A DNA stretch of 64,000 nucleotides from Homoserinimonas sp. OAct 916 (GCF_003260275.1 NZ_QJHB01000005.1:124001-188000); one strand, 5' to 3'; shown: positions 35,755 through 44,088, counted from the stretch's first letter. Numbers and translations: made by a program. The notes: generated from the letters alone by a model not told the origin.

Positions 35755-36723
35755 TCAGTACCAGCCGGCCGACTCGGAGTGGTTCCACGCCGCGCACGGG
35801 GTTCCGTACGAGCCGGCGATGTAGCCCAGTCCCCAGCTGATCTGGGTCGCGGGGTTGGTCTGCCAGTCAGCGCCTGCGGAGGCCATCTTGCTGCCGGGAA
35901 GCGCCTGTGGAATTCCGGCAGCCCCGCTGGATGCGTTGTACGCGTTGGCGTTCCAGCCGCTCTCCCTGTCCCAGAGTGCCACCAGGCACCCGAACTGGGA
36001 GTCGCCCCAACCGTATGACGATGCCGCCATGTCACGCGCGATCGCCTGGGCGCCCGAAGGGTTGCTGGGTGCGCTCGGAGCGGAGCCAGTGACGGGCGCG
36101 CTGTTCGCGGCGGCCTCCTCCGCTGCGGCCTGCGCGGCCGCTTCTTCGGCAGACTTCGCTGCGGCCGCTTCTTCGGCAGCCTTCTTCTCTTCGGCAGCCT
36201 TCTTCTCTGCGGCTTTCTTGGCCGCCAATTCCTCGGCCTTCTTCGTGGCCTTCTTCACCTTGGTGGTCTCGGCATGTGTCTGGTCCACGAGCTCGAAGAT
36301 GCGCCCCGGTGTGAGCAATTCGTAATTTCCGAGGGAGGCGACTGATGCCGAGAGCGTGGCCGTGTCTGCCTTGCCCTTCGCCGAGCCGATGGCGTCTTTC
36401 GCTACGGTGATGGTGTCTTTTGCCTTGCTCTTCGCGCGAGCAGAACTCACGATGCCGTAGGCGGCCAACTGGTCTGATTGACGCCCGGTGCTTGCGGTGA
36501 GCACCTCCGTTGCGGCAATGCTCGCATTCGTGGCCTCGACGTTGGACTGCACCACGAACCCGGCGCCGACGAGGGCACCGACAGCCACCAGGGAGCCGGC
36601 AACGAGCAAGCCGCCCCGCATCCTCGTTTGTCGTTTCTGAGCGCGAATCGCACTTCGGGTCTCTGAGATGGAGCCGGTGCTGTCATCAGCGGGCGTGCGT
36701 GAACGAGAAAAAAAGTTATGCAT
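35755..36723 (-). CDS. Lysozyme-like wall protein with coiled-coil stalk
   Basis: A 322-residue exported protein. From ATG 36723 (MHNFFSRSRTPADD) a basic segment and one transmembrane or signal helix (about 35-58) are followed by a helical region and a long Lys/Glu/Ala-rich coiled coil (about 170-215, KKAEELAAKK-type repeats). The C-terminal ~85 residues (GWGDSQFGCLVALWDRESGWNANAYN, GIPQALPGSKMA, WGLGYIAGSYGTPCAAW) are the lysozyme-like/aggregation-promoting-factor C-terminal domain with the catalytic Glu in RESGW. It probably cuts or binds peptidoglycan. GGTGA precedes the start. Confidence 0.85.
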   Translation of the reverse strand: MHNFFSRSRTPADDSTGSISETRSAIRAQKRQTRMRGGLLVAGSLVAVGALVGAGFVVQSNVEATNASIAATEVLTASTGRQSDQLAAYGIVSSARAKSKAKDTITVAKDAIGSAKGKADTATLSASVASLGNYELLTPGRIFELVDQTHAETTKVKKATKKAEELAAKKAAEKKAAEEKKAAEEAAAAKSAEEAAAQAAAEEAAANSAPVTGSAPSAPSNPSGAQAIARDMAASSYGWGDSQFGCLVALWDRESGWNANAYNASSGAAGIPQALPGSKMASAGADWQTNPATQISWGLGYIAGSYGTPCAAWNHSESAGWY

Positions 36724-36965
36724 AGAATTCACCTGTCGAATCACACCGGGCAACGCATAGGCGCGCGTGCCACGGAGCGATTCTTATAATCGACGATCCT
36801 CGAGCGACGGGTGTCGCGCGGGCGAAGTGGCCAGTCTGCAAGGCGTTTCTCGGCAAATCATCTGCAGAACCTGTGAATTCGCCCAATGAACAGCCGGTAC
36901 CGCCGTGACGGATTGCGTATGCGGAAGCTGCGTACCAGATCTTCACCGGGGAGAATGGAAACACT

Positions 36966-37235
36966 ATGAAGACTATGGAAGAAGTAGGCGACTGGCTTTC
37001 TGAACTGCAGTCGCAGCGTCGCCGTGACCTGGTCACCAAGCAGATGGCCTTCGGCAACACGGGCGCGATGAATGCTCTGAAATGGGTGGTGAACACTTCC
37101 GCCGGAGAGGAGGAGGTGCAGCTCAAGATCAACGAGTTGCAGATCGCCAGTGGTGAGGCCATGGGCGACGAGATGGCATCGGTCGCCTACAGCGCCATGA
37201 TCGCTGCGCTGAACTGGGTGCTTGGCCGCGACTGA
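36966..37235 (+). CDS. Small helical protein of unknown function
   Basis: An 89-residue acidic-basic mixed helical protein (MKTMEEVGDWLSELQSQRRR start). It has no signal peptide, cysteine or known motif; predicted helices are separated by AFGNTGAMNAL and NTSAGEEE turns. Codon use is like its neighbours. It precedes a csbD gene on the same strand by 138 bases and begins a run of small stress-type genes. I do not recognize the family. Confidence 0.65.
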   Translation: MKTMEEVGDWLSELQSQRRRDLVTKQMAFGNTGAMNALKWVVNTSAGEEEVQLKINELQIASGEAMGDEMASVAYSAMIAALNWVLGRD

Positions 37236-37373
37236 CGGCGGACTCAACCACGCATCCCTTTATCTCATGCGAGCGTTACATGTCAACCCCTTGTGGTGGG
37301 GTAATTCAGGGTGGGATGCTTATTCCTATTAGTGCTCTACAACAGAGTTCTGCAAAAGAAATGAGGTAGGACA

Positions 37374-37550
37374 TTGAACGACAAGATCAAGAACACCGCC
37401 GAAGAGATGGCCGGTAAGGTCAAAGAAGGCGTTGGCAAGGTCACAGACAACGAGTCCCTTGAGGCTGAGGGTCGCGCCGATCAGACCAAGGCGAACGTCA
37501 AGCAGGCCGGCGAGAACGTGAAAGACGCGTTCAAGAGTGCAACGGAGTAA
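37374..37550 (+). CDS. CsbD family stress protein
   Basis: A 58-residue hydrophilic helical protein that starts with TTG: MNDKIKNTAEEMAGKVKEGVGKVTDNESLEAEG, ending with NVKDAFKSATE. The repeated NxxxGKxKE-type helices are the CsbD signature. In Bacillus and other bacteria csbD is a general stress gene; the molecular role is unknown. GAGGTAGG lies upstream of the start. The next small membrane-protein gene starts four bases after its stop, so the two are co-transcribed. Confidence 0.85.
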   Translation: MNDKIKNTAEEMAGKVKEGVGKVTDNESLEAEGRADQTKANVKQAGENVKDAFKSATE

Positions 37551-37553
37551 TTC

Positions 37554-37718
37554 ATGAACCTTCTACTGATCATTGTCATTGTCATTGCGGTTATTCTCGC
37601 AATCACGGGTGGCCTCGTGCAGTCGCTCAACTTCCTCCTCTGGGTGGGAATCGTGCTTGCCGTCATCGCCATCATCGCTTGGTTGATCCGATCGATGTCT
37701 GGACGAAAAACAGTCTGA
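37554..37718 (+). CDS. Small two-helix membrane protein downstream of csbD
   Basis: A 54-residue very hydrophobic protein (MNLLLIIVIVIAVILAITGG, then two further hydrophobic stretches, ending with SMSGRKTV). Two transmembrane helices with a short loop at residues ~20-26 are likely. GGAG within the csbD stop region serves as its ribosome-binding site. Pairing of CsbD with small hydrophobic hydrophobin-like or YtxH/DUF-type membrane proteins is common in actinobacteria. Function unknown. Confidence 0.75.
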   Translation: MNLLLIIVIVIAVILAITGGLVQSLNFLLWVGIVLAVIAIIAWLIRSMSGRKTV

Positions 37719-37743
37719 CGCCGCGCGCGCTGAACCAGAGTAA

Positions 37744-37791
37744 ATGACGAGGTGTTCTCCGCCATTCGGTGGGAACACCTCGTCATTTTTT
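37744..37791 (+). terminator. Rho-independent terminator after the csbD operon
   Basis: A 14-bp perfect stem, ATGACGAGGTGTTC paired with GAACACCTCGTCAT, encloses a 15-base loop and is followed by a run of T at 37786-37791. It is the clearest intrinsic terminator in the window. Confidence 0.9.
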
Positions 37792-37825
37792 ACCTGCGAG
37801 TGGTGCCACCTTGGAGAGGAATGAG

Positions 37826-38167
37826 ATGAAACAGATCAACTTCCCTGGTTGCTCTGTAGTCACGGGCACCGCCATTGCCGACGCACTGACCAAATATCTT
37901 CCCGAACTCGGTCGAACAGGATCATCCCGGGCGGTGCACATACCCGTCCAAGGGCCGGACGGCAGCGTTTCTCTGCAGAGTTTCGTATTGACCCCAGCCA
38001 CATCACTGGGCGTTTCAGACTCCAGCGACTTGGCGGAGGGAGTGGAAGACGCCCTGTTCCCTGTTCCGGATTTTCCCCCTGCCGCCCGCGTCGCCAGGTC
38101 CGTGCCGTCAGAAGCCGCCGAGAGACGGGCCCGAGTTCTGGAGCGGGCCCTCACCTGGATCGAGTAG
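37826..38167 (+). CDS. Protein of unknown function, 113 residues
   Basis: The frame starts MKQINFPGCSVVTGTAIADALTKYL with GAGAGGA five bases upstream, so it is a real gene. The sequence alternates a central strand-rich part (VHIPVQGPDGSVSLQSFVLTP) with an acidic segment and a C-terminal Arg/Glu-rich helix (PSEAAERRARVLERALTWIE). No signal peptide or cofactor motif is visible. It ends convergently 6 bases before the BrkB-family gene. I do not recognize the family. Confidence 0.65.
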   Translation: MKQINFPGCSVVTGTAIADALTKYLPELGRTGSSRAVHIPVQGPDGSVSLQSFVLTPATSLGVSDSSDLAEGVEDALFPVPDFPPAARVARSVPSEAAERRARVLERALTWIE

Positions 38168-38173
38168 CTTCAC

Positions 38174-39247
38174 TCACGTCGATTTGTTTCGTTCGGTCGG
38201 GGCATCGTTCCGGCGCGCGTGGTCTTTTATCTCTTGGGCCGCCAGCACATCCCGTATCCGGAGGCTGGCGGCCTTCGTCACGTTCCGCGACTGGCGCATC
38301 GGCACGCTGATGCTCTTCTCGGCGTCCAGCCCCGAGCGCAATTGTCGCATCCGCTCCAACTCGGCATCGAACTCACCGCCCGCGAGCAAAGACCAGTTGG
38401 TCAACCACAGCCACAACAGGAATACGAGCGCGCCACCGATCGCGCCATAACTGCGCTCGAACGAGGAGAAATTGGCGAAGTAGATTGTGAACCCGACGGA
38501 TGCCAGTATCCAGACGACGACGGCGACCAGTGCTCCGACGCTCACCCATCGCACTTTCGGGTGTCGTACGTTGGGCGTGAAGTAGTACAGCAGGGCGAAC
38601 ACAGCGAGCATCAGGATGAGCGCGACCGGGAATCGCAGGATGTTCCACGCGATCACGAGAGCAGGTTCGATCCCAAGTATTTCCACGGCGGTGTCGGCGA
38701 CAGCATCGCCGATGGTGACCGCGAATGCGGCGATCGCCATCATGACGACGATAAGAGCGGCGAGGGGCACGAAGGCGATTCTCGTCTTCCAGAGCGAACG
38801 CCCCTCCTTCTGTCCATACACTCTGTTCATAGCCCTCCCGAATGCGGAGAGGTAGCCGGATGCCGACCACAGCAGAAGAACGAGACCTACCGTGAATGCA
38901 TAGCCGTCGGGAGCCTGTGAAAGAGTGTCGAACAGATCTTTTGCGGCAGCAGCCGTTTCGGCGTAGCCCAATTCCTGGATCGTCTGCACGATGAATTCGA
39001 TCACTTTGTTCCGGCTGCCGAGAAGGCCCAGTGCCGCCACGGCAACCAGCAGCACCGGGAATGCGGCGAGCGCCGACCGAAACGCTAGGCCGGCGCTCAG
39101 GTCGAGGCACCCGTCTCGACGAAATTCGTTGATCGTGCGTCGAATGATGTACTTCCACGAACTCGCACCGAGTTCGGTCGGGTTCTTTGGCCCGTCCACC
39201 TGCGCGGGCGCCTGTGCACGGACTGCGCCCGCGGTCGGTCTGCTCAT
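38174..39247 (-). CDS. YihY/BrkB family inner membrane protein
   Basis: A 357-residue polytopic protein. The family pattern is present: an N-terminal helix with DGCLDLSAGLAFRSALAAFPVLLVAVAAL, then LLWSASGYLSAFGRAMNRVY, and LLYYFTPNVRHPKVRWVSVGALVAVVVWILASVGFTIYFANFSSFERSYGAIGGALVFLLWLWLTN across the remaining helices. The C-terminal ~60 residues are a charged cytoplasmic tail. Once misnamed ribonuclease BN; the real function is unknown, with suggested roles in envelope or transport. ATG 39247 (MSRPTAGAVR) is preferred to ATG 39283. Confidence 0.88.
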   Translation of the reverse strand: MSRPTAGAVRAQAPAQVDGPKNPTELGASSWKYIIRRTINEFRRDGCLDLSAGLAFRSALAAFPVLLVAVAALGLLGSRNKVIEFIVQTIQELGYAETAAAAKDLFDTLSQAPDGYAFTVGLVLLLWSASGYLSAFGRAMNRVYGQKEGRSLWKTRIAFVPLAALIVVMMAIAAFAVTIGDAVADTAVEILGIEPALVIAWNILRFPVALILMLAVFALLYYFTPNVRHPKVRWVSVGALVAVVVWILASVGFTIYFANFSSFERSYGAIGGALVFLLWLWLTNWSLLAGGEFDAELERMRQLRSGLDAEKSISVPMRQSRNVTKAASLRIRDVLAAQEIKDHARRNDAPTERNKST

Positions 39248-39301
39248 TCCACTCAGTAGACAGGTTCGGCGCCTCGACGGCAAGTTCCAAACGGTTGTTC
39301 G

Positions 39302-40261
39302 TCATTCATCGCTGCCCAGGATCAGACGTCTGATTGCGGTTTCCGGAGCGATGGTGCCGGTTTCCAGGCAATGGCCATCGCGAAACCGGTCGAAGACGCG
39401 CGGGTCGATGTAGCTGTTCCTCGCGATCGCCGGGGTGTTCCCGAGAACCGCGGCAGTCTGATTGACAGCCTCGGTGATCGCCCCCTTCATTTCAGACGCG
39501 TCCTTCGCCGGGCCGTGCGTGGCCAGTTCGGTTGCAGCGATGATGCTTCCGTGCAACGTGCGAAAGTCTTTCGCGGTGAACTCACCCCTGGTGCGCAGGC
39601 GCACATACTCGTTGACGTCTCCTGCCCGCACCGCGCGCCAGTCACCCTCGTCCTTCCACGCCAGAAGTGTGGCGTGCGGGCCCCGGCGCTTCAGTGACCG
39701 AATGACCGCCGCAAGATCCTCATCGGTTGTCTGGGACGACCAGTCGACAGCGCTCTTGCCGACGAAGTTGAGAAAGACGGTGTTCTCAGAAACCCGCGCA
39801 TCGGCGCCCTCCAGAGTCGTGAGACCGCGGCTGCCGTGCTGCTGGGCGTAGCGTTCACTTCCTACTCTGAGATAGGCGCTGTCCAACAGGCGAAATGCTG
39901 CGGCAAGCGCACGCTCCCGCGTCCCGGCTCGCGTGCGGAGATCTCGAGTGACGAGGCGCCTGGCCGCCGGCAGCCGCTCAGCCAGATCGAGCGCGCGCCC
40001 GTACTTCTGGCGCGCCCGTCGACGATTCCACTGTTCGTGGTAGATGTACTGCCGCCGACCGCCTGCGTCTGTTCCGATCGCCTGGATGTGCGCATTCGGA
40101 TACGGAGCGATCCAGAGATTCTTCCATGCCGGCGGGATGACGAGTTGATCCACCCGTTCACGTGCCGTAACGCAATCCAGAGGGGCCCCGGTCTCGTCCA
40201 GCAGGCTGAAACCACTGCCACGACGACGCAGGGTCCACCCTGGGGCAGACGGATCCGCCAT
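39302..40261 (-). CDS. DNA topoisomerase IB
   Basis: A 319-residue type IB topoisomerase of the bacterial poxvirus-like kind. Features are the N-terminal DETGAPLDCVTARERVDQLVIPPAWKNLWIAPYPNAHIQAIGTDAGGRRQYIYHEQW, the Arg/Lys-containing catalytic pocket GKSAVDW and DFRTLHGSIIAATELA, and the nucleophile Tyr in IARNSYIDPRVFDRFRDG. It relaxes supercoils of both signs by a 3'-phosphotyrosine intermediate. In actinobacteria and proteobacteria the gene is sporadic. It follows dps on the same strand after 24 bases, so they may be co-transcribed. Confidence 0.92.
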   Translation of the reverse strand: MADPSAPGWTLRRRGSGFSLLDETGAPLDCVTARERVDQLVIPPAWKNLWIAPYPNAHIQAIGTDAGGRRQYIYHEQWNRRRARQKYGRALDLAERLPAARRLVTRDLRTRAGTRERALAAAFRLLDSAYLRVGSERYAQQHGSRGLTTLEGADARVSENTVFLNFVGKSAVDWSSQTTDEDLAAVIRSLKRRGPHATLLAWKDEGDWRAVRAGDVNEYVRLRTRGEFTAKDFRTLHGSIIAATELATHGPAKDASEMKGAITEAVNQTAAVLGNTPAIARNSYIDPRVFDRFRDGHCLETGTIAPETAIRRLILGSDE

Positions 40262-40285
40262 GCGCAGCCGCACGCTAATGCTTCG

Positions 40286-40789
40286 TCACTTCTTGGCGCG
40301 TGCCGCGGTCGACTTCGAAGGCTTCGTCTGCTTCACCGAACCCGGGGTGCGGTTCTCCGCACTCACCATCCACGAGTACTGCTCCAACTTCTCGATGACC
40401 GCGTGGAGGATGTCCGCAGTGGTGGGATCCTCCTCGTCGATCGCATCGTGCACGTCGCGCATCGTGGCGGTCGTCGCGTCGAGGCGATCGGTGATCAGGT
40501 CGATCGCATCCGTCGTCAAGACTTCTCCATGGGAAAACGGGCTGAGGGAAGTCTTCGCGCTCACCGTCTGGGACGTGCCGTCTGGTTCGGCCTGAAGAGC
40601 ACGCATCCGCTCGGCGACGACGTCGGAGAACTCGCGCACGTCAGCCACGATCTCGTCCAGCTGGAGGTGCAGGTCTCGGAAGTTCGGGCCGACGATGTTC
40701 CAATGAGCCTGTTTGCACTGGAGGTGGAGTTCGATCAGGTCCACGAGTACGGCCTGGAGGTTGTTCGCAAGAGTCGTTGAGGCTTTCAT
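40286..40789 (-). CDS. dps: Dps/ferritin-like DNA-protection protein
   Basis: A 167-residue four-helix-bundle protein. The ferroxidase ligands of Dps proteins are in CKQAHWNIVGPNFRDLHLQLDEIVADVREFSDVVAERM (His, Asp and Glu of the intersubunit site). A basic C-terminal tail (KQTKPSKSTAARAKK) could bind DNA. It would form a dodecamer that oxidizes Fe2+ with hydrogen peroxide and shields DNA. It lies 40 bases after a gene for an extremely acidic repeat protein and before topoisomerase IB. Confidence 0.93.
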   Translation of the reverse strand: MKASTTLANNLQAVLVDLIELHLQCKQAHWNIVGPNFRDLHLQLDEIVADVREFSDVVAERMRALQAEPDGTSQTVSAKTSLSPFSHGEVLTTDAIDLITDRLDATTATMRDVHDAIDEEDPTTADILHAVIEKLEQYSWMVSAENRTPGSVKQTKPSKSTAARAKK

Positions 40790-40829
40790 GCTGTACCTTT
40801 CGTCGGTTGTTTTGTGTGCGGTCGTCTGC

Positions 40830-41159
40830 TCAGGGAGCGATGTCGGGGTCTATGTCGTCAGACTCCGAGAGCATTTCGTCGAAGGCCTCGTCAGACGTCG
40901 CCTGCCCTTCATCGCCGACCCGGGGAAGTTCGTCGAAAGATTCTTCCTCGAACACCTCCTCCGGGCTCTCGCCGAGCCGGGGAAGTTCGTCCAGATACTC
41001 GTCGTCGGTGCCCAAGTCGTCGGTGCCCAGGCCGTCGGTGCCCAGGTCGTCGGTGCCCAGGTCCTCGCCGCTCAGGTCCTCGGTGCCCAGGTCGTCCGTG
41101 CTCAGGTCCTCGGTGCCCAGATCCTCGGCGCTCAGGTCCTCGGTGCTCGGATCGCTCAT
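40830..41159 (-). CDS. Very acidic pentapeptide-repeat protein upstream of dps
   Basis: A 109-residue protein with almost no basic residues. Residues ~5-52 are about nine tandem five-residue units of the type [ST][ED]DL[GS]. The second half carries two copies of an ELPR(L/V)G element (DELPRLGESPEEVFEEESF and FDELPRVGDE). AAGGAG lies seven bases before the ATG, so it is a genuine gene. It has no signal peptide or cysteine and is predicted to be disordered. Its place directly upstream of dps suggests a joint role, perhaps an acidic partner, Fe or cation buffer, or DNA mimic; this is inference only. I do not recognize the family. Confidence 0.75.
   Translation of the reverse strand: MSDPSTEDLSAEDLGTEDLSTDDLGTEDLSGEDLGTDDLGTDGLGTDDLGTDDEYLDELPRLGESPEEVFEEESFDELPRVGDEGQATSDEAFDEMLSESDDIDPDIAP
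41011..41145. repeat. Nine 15-bp tandem repeats coding the acidic pentapeptides
   Basis: Nine contiguous 15-bp units related to CCCAGGTCGTCGGTG are visible (plus-strand orientation), with one to four changes per unit. Each codes five residues on the minus strand. The period is a multiple of three, so copy number can vary in frame. Confidence 0.85.
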
Positions 41160-41353
41160 GGTGGAACTCCTTTGCCGCAGGTGCGATTCTGTACGAATAC
41201 GCCATCTGAAACTTCACCCTACGTCGGGCTCCCACCGTCCGGCTAGGGCTTGCTTCTCACCTCGGCCACTGGTAAGTTCTCCCACCCCGCGGCGTCGAGC
41301 ACACGCGACGTCACTAATTTGCCACCCGCGCTGACGCGGCACCATGGGCAGGC

Positions 41354-43048
41354 CTACTCGCCGTCGTCACCACGGTACCGCTTGTATGGAAGCGCATTCC
41401 ATCGCCGCGCATCCAGCGCATCCTTGTCGGCCGCAGCCGGTATCTCGGCCAGCAGCGTGCGAGCCGCTGAAAGCTCCCGCTCGGTCTCAGCCCGATCCTG
41501 GTAGAGAAACTCGTCGGAGGCCTCGGCGTGGGCCTGCTCCAGCTTCTCTTCGAGATCACGCACGATGCGTTCCTGCTGGGACCGCAACGTCTGCCTGGCC
41601 TCATCCACCCACGCGGGTTGCATATTCCGGTTGTGATCGCTCAGAGCAGCATGTTCGGCATATACCTCGGCATAGATCGCGGTTGCATTCACCCGGGCGT
41701 CCCGGTTCGCGACCTCCAGGTCACGCCGGGTGAGCTCGTGCTCCTCGAGTGCGACCGGCCGGCGGGCACCGCCCAAGCGTTCGTATTCGCGGTAGTGCGG
41801 GAAGATGCTCGAGATGGTCTTCGCGACCGGGGCAATACTCTGCCCGGCCTCGTCGACGCCCTTCGGCTGCACCCCCTGGATCGCGGTGAACGCCGATTCG
41901 GGCCGCACCACTTCTTTCGGCGGAAGCATGCCCTGGCGCAGCATCTCGCGAATGCCGGTTCCCGAGATCTGAATGCGGTACTTCTCACCGTGGGGACAGG
42001 TCCGGGTCGTCGCGTGTGTGGAGCAGCGACTGCAGTAGAACACCTCATGAAAGAGGCGCACCTCGATACCGAGCTCTTCGGGCGAGAACTCATCGAAAAT
42101 GCTGTGGCTGGCGTACTTGTCGTAGAAGTCGCCTATTCCGGCGTGATCCCGCCCGATGAGCGCATGCGTGCAGCCGTAGTTCTTCATCACCAGCGCGTGC
42201 AGAACGGTTTCGCGCGGACCGGCGAAGATGTAGGTGACGCGCAGCGGCGACAGCACCGTGCGGTCTTTCGGGTAATACTGGTCGAGAACGTTACGGTACG
42301 CGAGCATTCGGTATTCGTGCCGCACGTATTCTCGCTTTGCCATCTCCACCAGCGGCTGGAGCAGAAGCCCGTCGATCTCTTCCAGAGCGTTCCGGTGAAT
42401 GTATTCGTGTCCTCGGTGCAGTGGGTTCGCGCCGGTGATGAAACCGGCTACCGTGCCGAACTTCTTCTCGTCATAGAACATGCGCCAGGTGTCTTTGGGC
42501 TCGAGGCGCAACTTTTCGAACGGGCCCCAGTCCACCCGCTGCAACAACCGCACCGGTCCACCGAGGGAGACGTCACCCATCCGCCGGTTGATCGAATCGA
42601 CACCCGGATGGCTGGGGTCGACAGTTCCGAAGAGGTGCTGCGCGCGGTGTTGCTTGTCGTAGTCGAAGATGTCTTGGATCGTCAGCACGGCGACCGGGTC
42701 ACCGTTATGGTCTGTGAGTGCCACCTCGTCGCCGTTTTCGAGGCCGCGCACGATCTCGGCGTTCTTGGCACCGCTGGGCGCGAAGCTGAGCGGCACCGGC
42801 CAGATAATCCCGTTGGCCAGACGGCTGCTCTCCAACACCGAGGTGTAGTCGTCTCGGTTCATGAACCCCGTGATCGGGGAGAGCACGCCGGTGGCGATCA
42901 TCTCGATCGTGATCGCCGCTTCGAGGTCGATTCGAATCGACGGAAGCTCACGCGCGTGCGCTATCTGCTCGTCACGCTGACCGTCGGCGACCACCTGGTC
43001 GACGAGCACTCCGCCGTGGGGCTGCTGCGGATATTTCCTGAAGTTCAC
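41354..43048 (-). CDS. sat: ATP sulfurylase (sulfate adenylyltransferase) with C-terminal helical extension
   Basis: A 564-residue protein. Residues ~1-395 are a homo-oligomeric-type sulfate adenylyltransferase: an N-terminal PUA-like domain (VLVDQVVADGQRDE, DLEAAITIEMIATGVLSPITGFMNRDDY), ATP-binding NPLHRGHEYIHR, and GRDHAGIGDFYDKYAS. A zinc-type cysteine cluster CSRCSTHATTRTCPHG follows. The last ~150 residues are not an APS kinase domain but a highly charged coiled-coil region (VDEARQTLRSQQERIVRDLEEKLEQAHAEAS). No other sulfate-assimilation gene is nearby. I chose GTG 43048. Confidence 0.88.
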   Translation of the reverse strand: MNFRKYPQQPHGGVLVDQVVADGQRDEQIAHARELPSIRIDLEAAITIEMIATGVLSPITGFMNRDDYTSVLESSRLANGIIWPVPLSFAPSGAKNAEIVRGLENGDEVALTDHNGDPVAVLTIQDIFDYDKQHRAQHLFGTVDPSHPGVDSINRRMGDVSLGGPVRLLQRVDWGPFEKLRLEPKDTWRMFYDEKKFGTVAGFITGANPLHRGHEYIHRNALEEIDGLLLQPLVEMAKREYVRHEYRMLAYRNVLDQYYPKDRTVLSPLRVTYIFAGPRETVLHALVMKNYGCTHALIGRDHAGIGDFYDKYASHSIFDEFSPEELGIEVRLFHEVFYCSRCSTHATTRTCPHGEKYRIQISGTGIREMLRQGMLPPKEVVRPESAFTAIQGVQPKGVDEAGQSIAPVAKTISSIFPHYREYERLGGARRPVALEEHELTRRDLEVANRDARVNATAIYAEVYAEHAALSDHNRNMQPAWVDEARQTLRSQQERIVRDLEEKLEQAHAEASDEFLYQDRAETERELSAARTLLAEIPAAADKDALDARRWNALPYKRYRGDDGE

Positions 43049-43209
43049 GGTTCCAACGCACCTTTCAATACGATTACACATTCCACGCTGACTCCATAGT
43101 GGCCTGAACCATAACAGCGCCCACCCGGTGCGAACGAATCCGCGGCCGGGCAGTGTGGCCGCTGGTATTGTGGACTGGCTCGGGATCGCAGGGAAGCAGG
43201 CGCACACGC

Positions 43210-43989
43210 ATGATGGCAGCCAGACCGAAGAAGTCACCTCGGTCGAACCCACGTGCCCGCCGGATCCTCACCTGGGTACTGCTTTCTCTCGTCACGATCC
43301 TCGTTGCCGCGGTGGTCGGACTCCTGGTGTGGGCCAACGTCGGAGTGATGCAGGCAGAGCCAGGACCATTGGCTGTGGTTCAGGCGAATCCGGCGATCTC
43401 GATCACCGACTATTCCGATTCGGTGGTCCTGGCACCGACAGGAGAGGCATCCGGCTCAGGGCTGATATTCATTCCCGGCGCCAAAGTGGACCCGAACGCG
43501 TACCTCTACAAGCTGTCGGGCGCCGTGGAAGAAACCGGTGTGACGGTCGTGGTCACCAAGCCCATCCTCAATCTCGCGTTCTTCGACCTACGCGCATTGA
43601 CAACCTTCACCGATCATGTCCCGGGTATCAGCACCTGGTCTGTCGGCGGTCACTCCCTCGGCGGGGTGCGGGCCTGCCAATACGGCGAGCAGCCGGATGT
43701 GAGCGGTCTCGTGTTGTTCGGAAGCTACTGCGCGAACGACCTGTCCAACACAAAGATGCGGGTGCTCAGCCTGAGCGGGAGCGACGATGGTTTGAGCACA
43801 CCGCAGAAGATCAGGGAATCGTCGCACCTGTTGCCACCCGGCACGATCTTCTTCCAGATCGACGGCGCCAACCATGCGAGCTTTGGCGACTACGGCGCCC
43901 AACCCGGGGATGGAACCGCATCGTTGAGCAGCCCGACGGTGCGCTCGATCATCACCGAGCATCTGACCGATTTCTTCGCGGCGGGGTAG
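43210..43989 (+). CDS. Membrane-anchored alpha/beta hydrolase
   Basis: A 259-residue protein with a basic N-terminus (MMAARPKKSPRSNPRARR), one transmembrane helix (about 18-42), and an alpha/beta hydrolase domain of the PF12695 kind. The nucleophile elbow is GGHSLGGVRACQYG, the acid may be in SGSDDGLST, and the base in IDGANHASFGDYG. GANHASFGDYG is typical of this exported group. Substrate unknown. It is divergent from the ATP sulfurylase gene and ends before a long hairpin. Confidence 0.85.
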   Translation: MMAARPKKSPRSNPRARRILTWVLLSLVTILVAAVVGLLVWANVGVMQAEPGPLAVVQANPAISITDYSDSVVLAPTGEASGSGLIFIPGAKVDPNAYLYKLSGAVEETGVTVVVTKPILNLAFFDLRALTTFTDHVPGISTWSVGGHSLGGVRACQYGEQPDVSGLVLFGSYCANDLSNTKMRVLSLSGSDDGLSTPQKIRESSHLLPPGTIFFQIDGANHASFGDYGAQPGDGTASLSSPTVRSIITEHLTDFFAAG

Positions 43990-44023
43990 ATCACCCGACT
44001 ACCAGCGCGGTCTGCCCGTCCAC

Positions 44024-44071
44024 GGTGGGTGATGATCACTGCGTTCGGGTTCGTAGTGATCATCACCCACC
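44024..44071. terminator. Long perfect hairpin between convergent genes
   Basis: GGTGGGTGATGATCACT (44024-44040) pairs perfectly with 44055-44071 around a 14-base loop. It lies between the hydrolase (plus) and a small gene (minus) and could terminate both. No long U-run follows on either side, so it could also be an mRNA-stabilizing or protein-binding element. Confidence 0.6.
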
Positions 44072-44088
44072 CGGACGGGCGGCCCCAG

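Noticed and set aside
41011-41145. Possible CRISPR-like array
   Set aside because: The 15-bp units are contiguous without spacers and code an acidic peptide repeat in a gene with a good ribosome-binding site.
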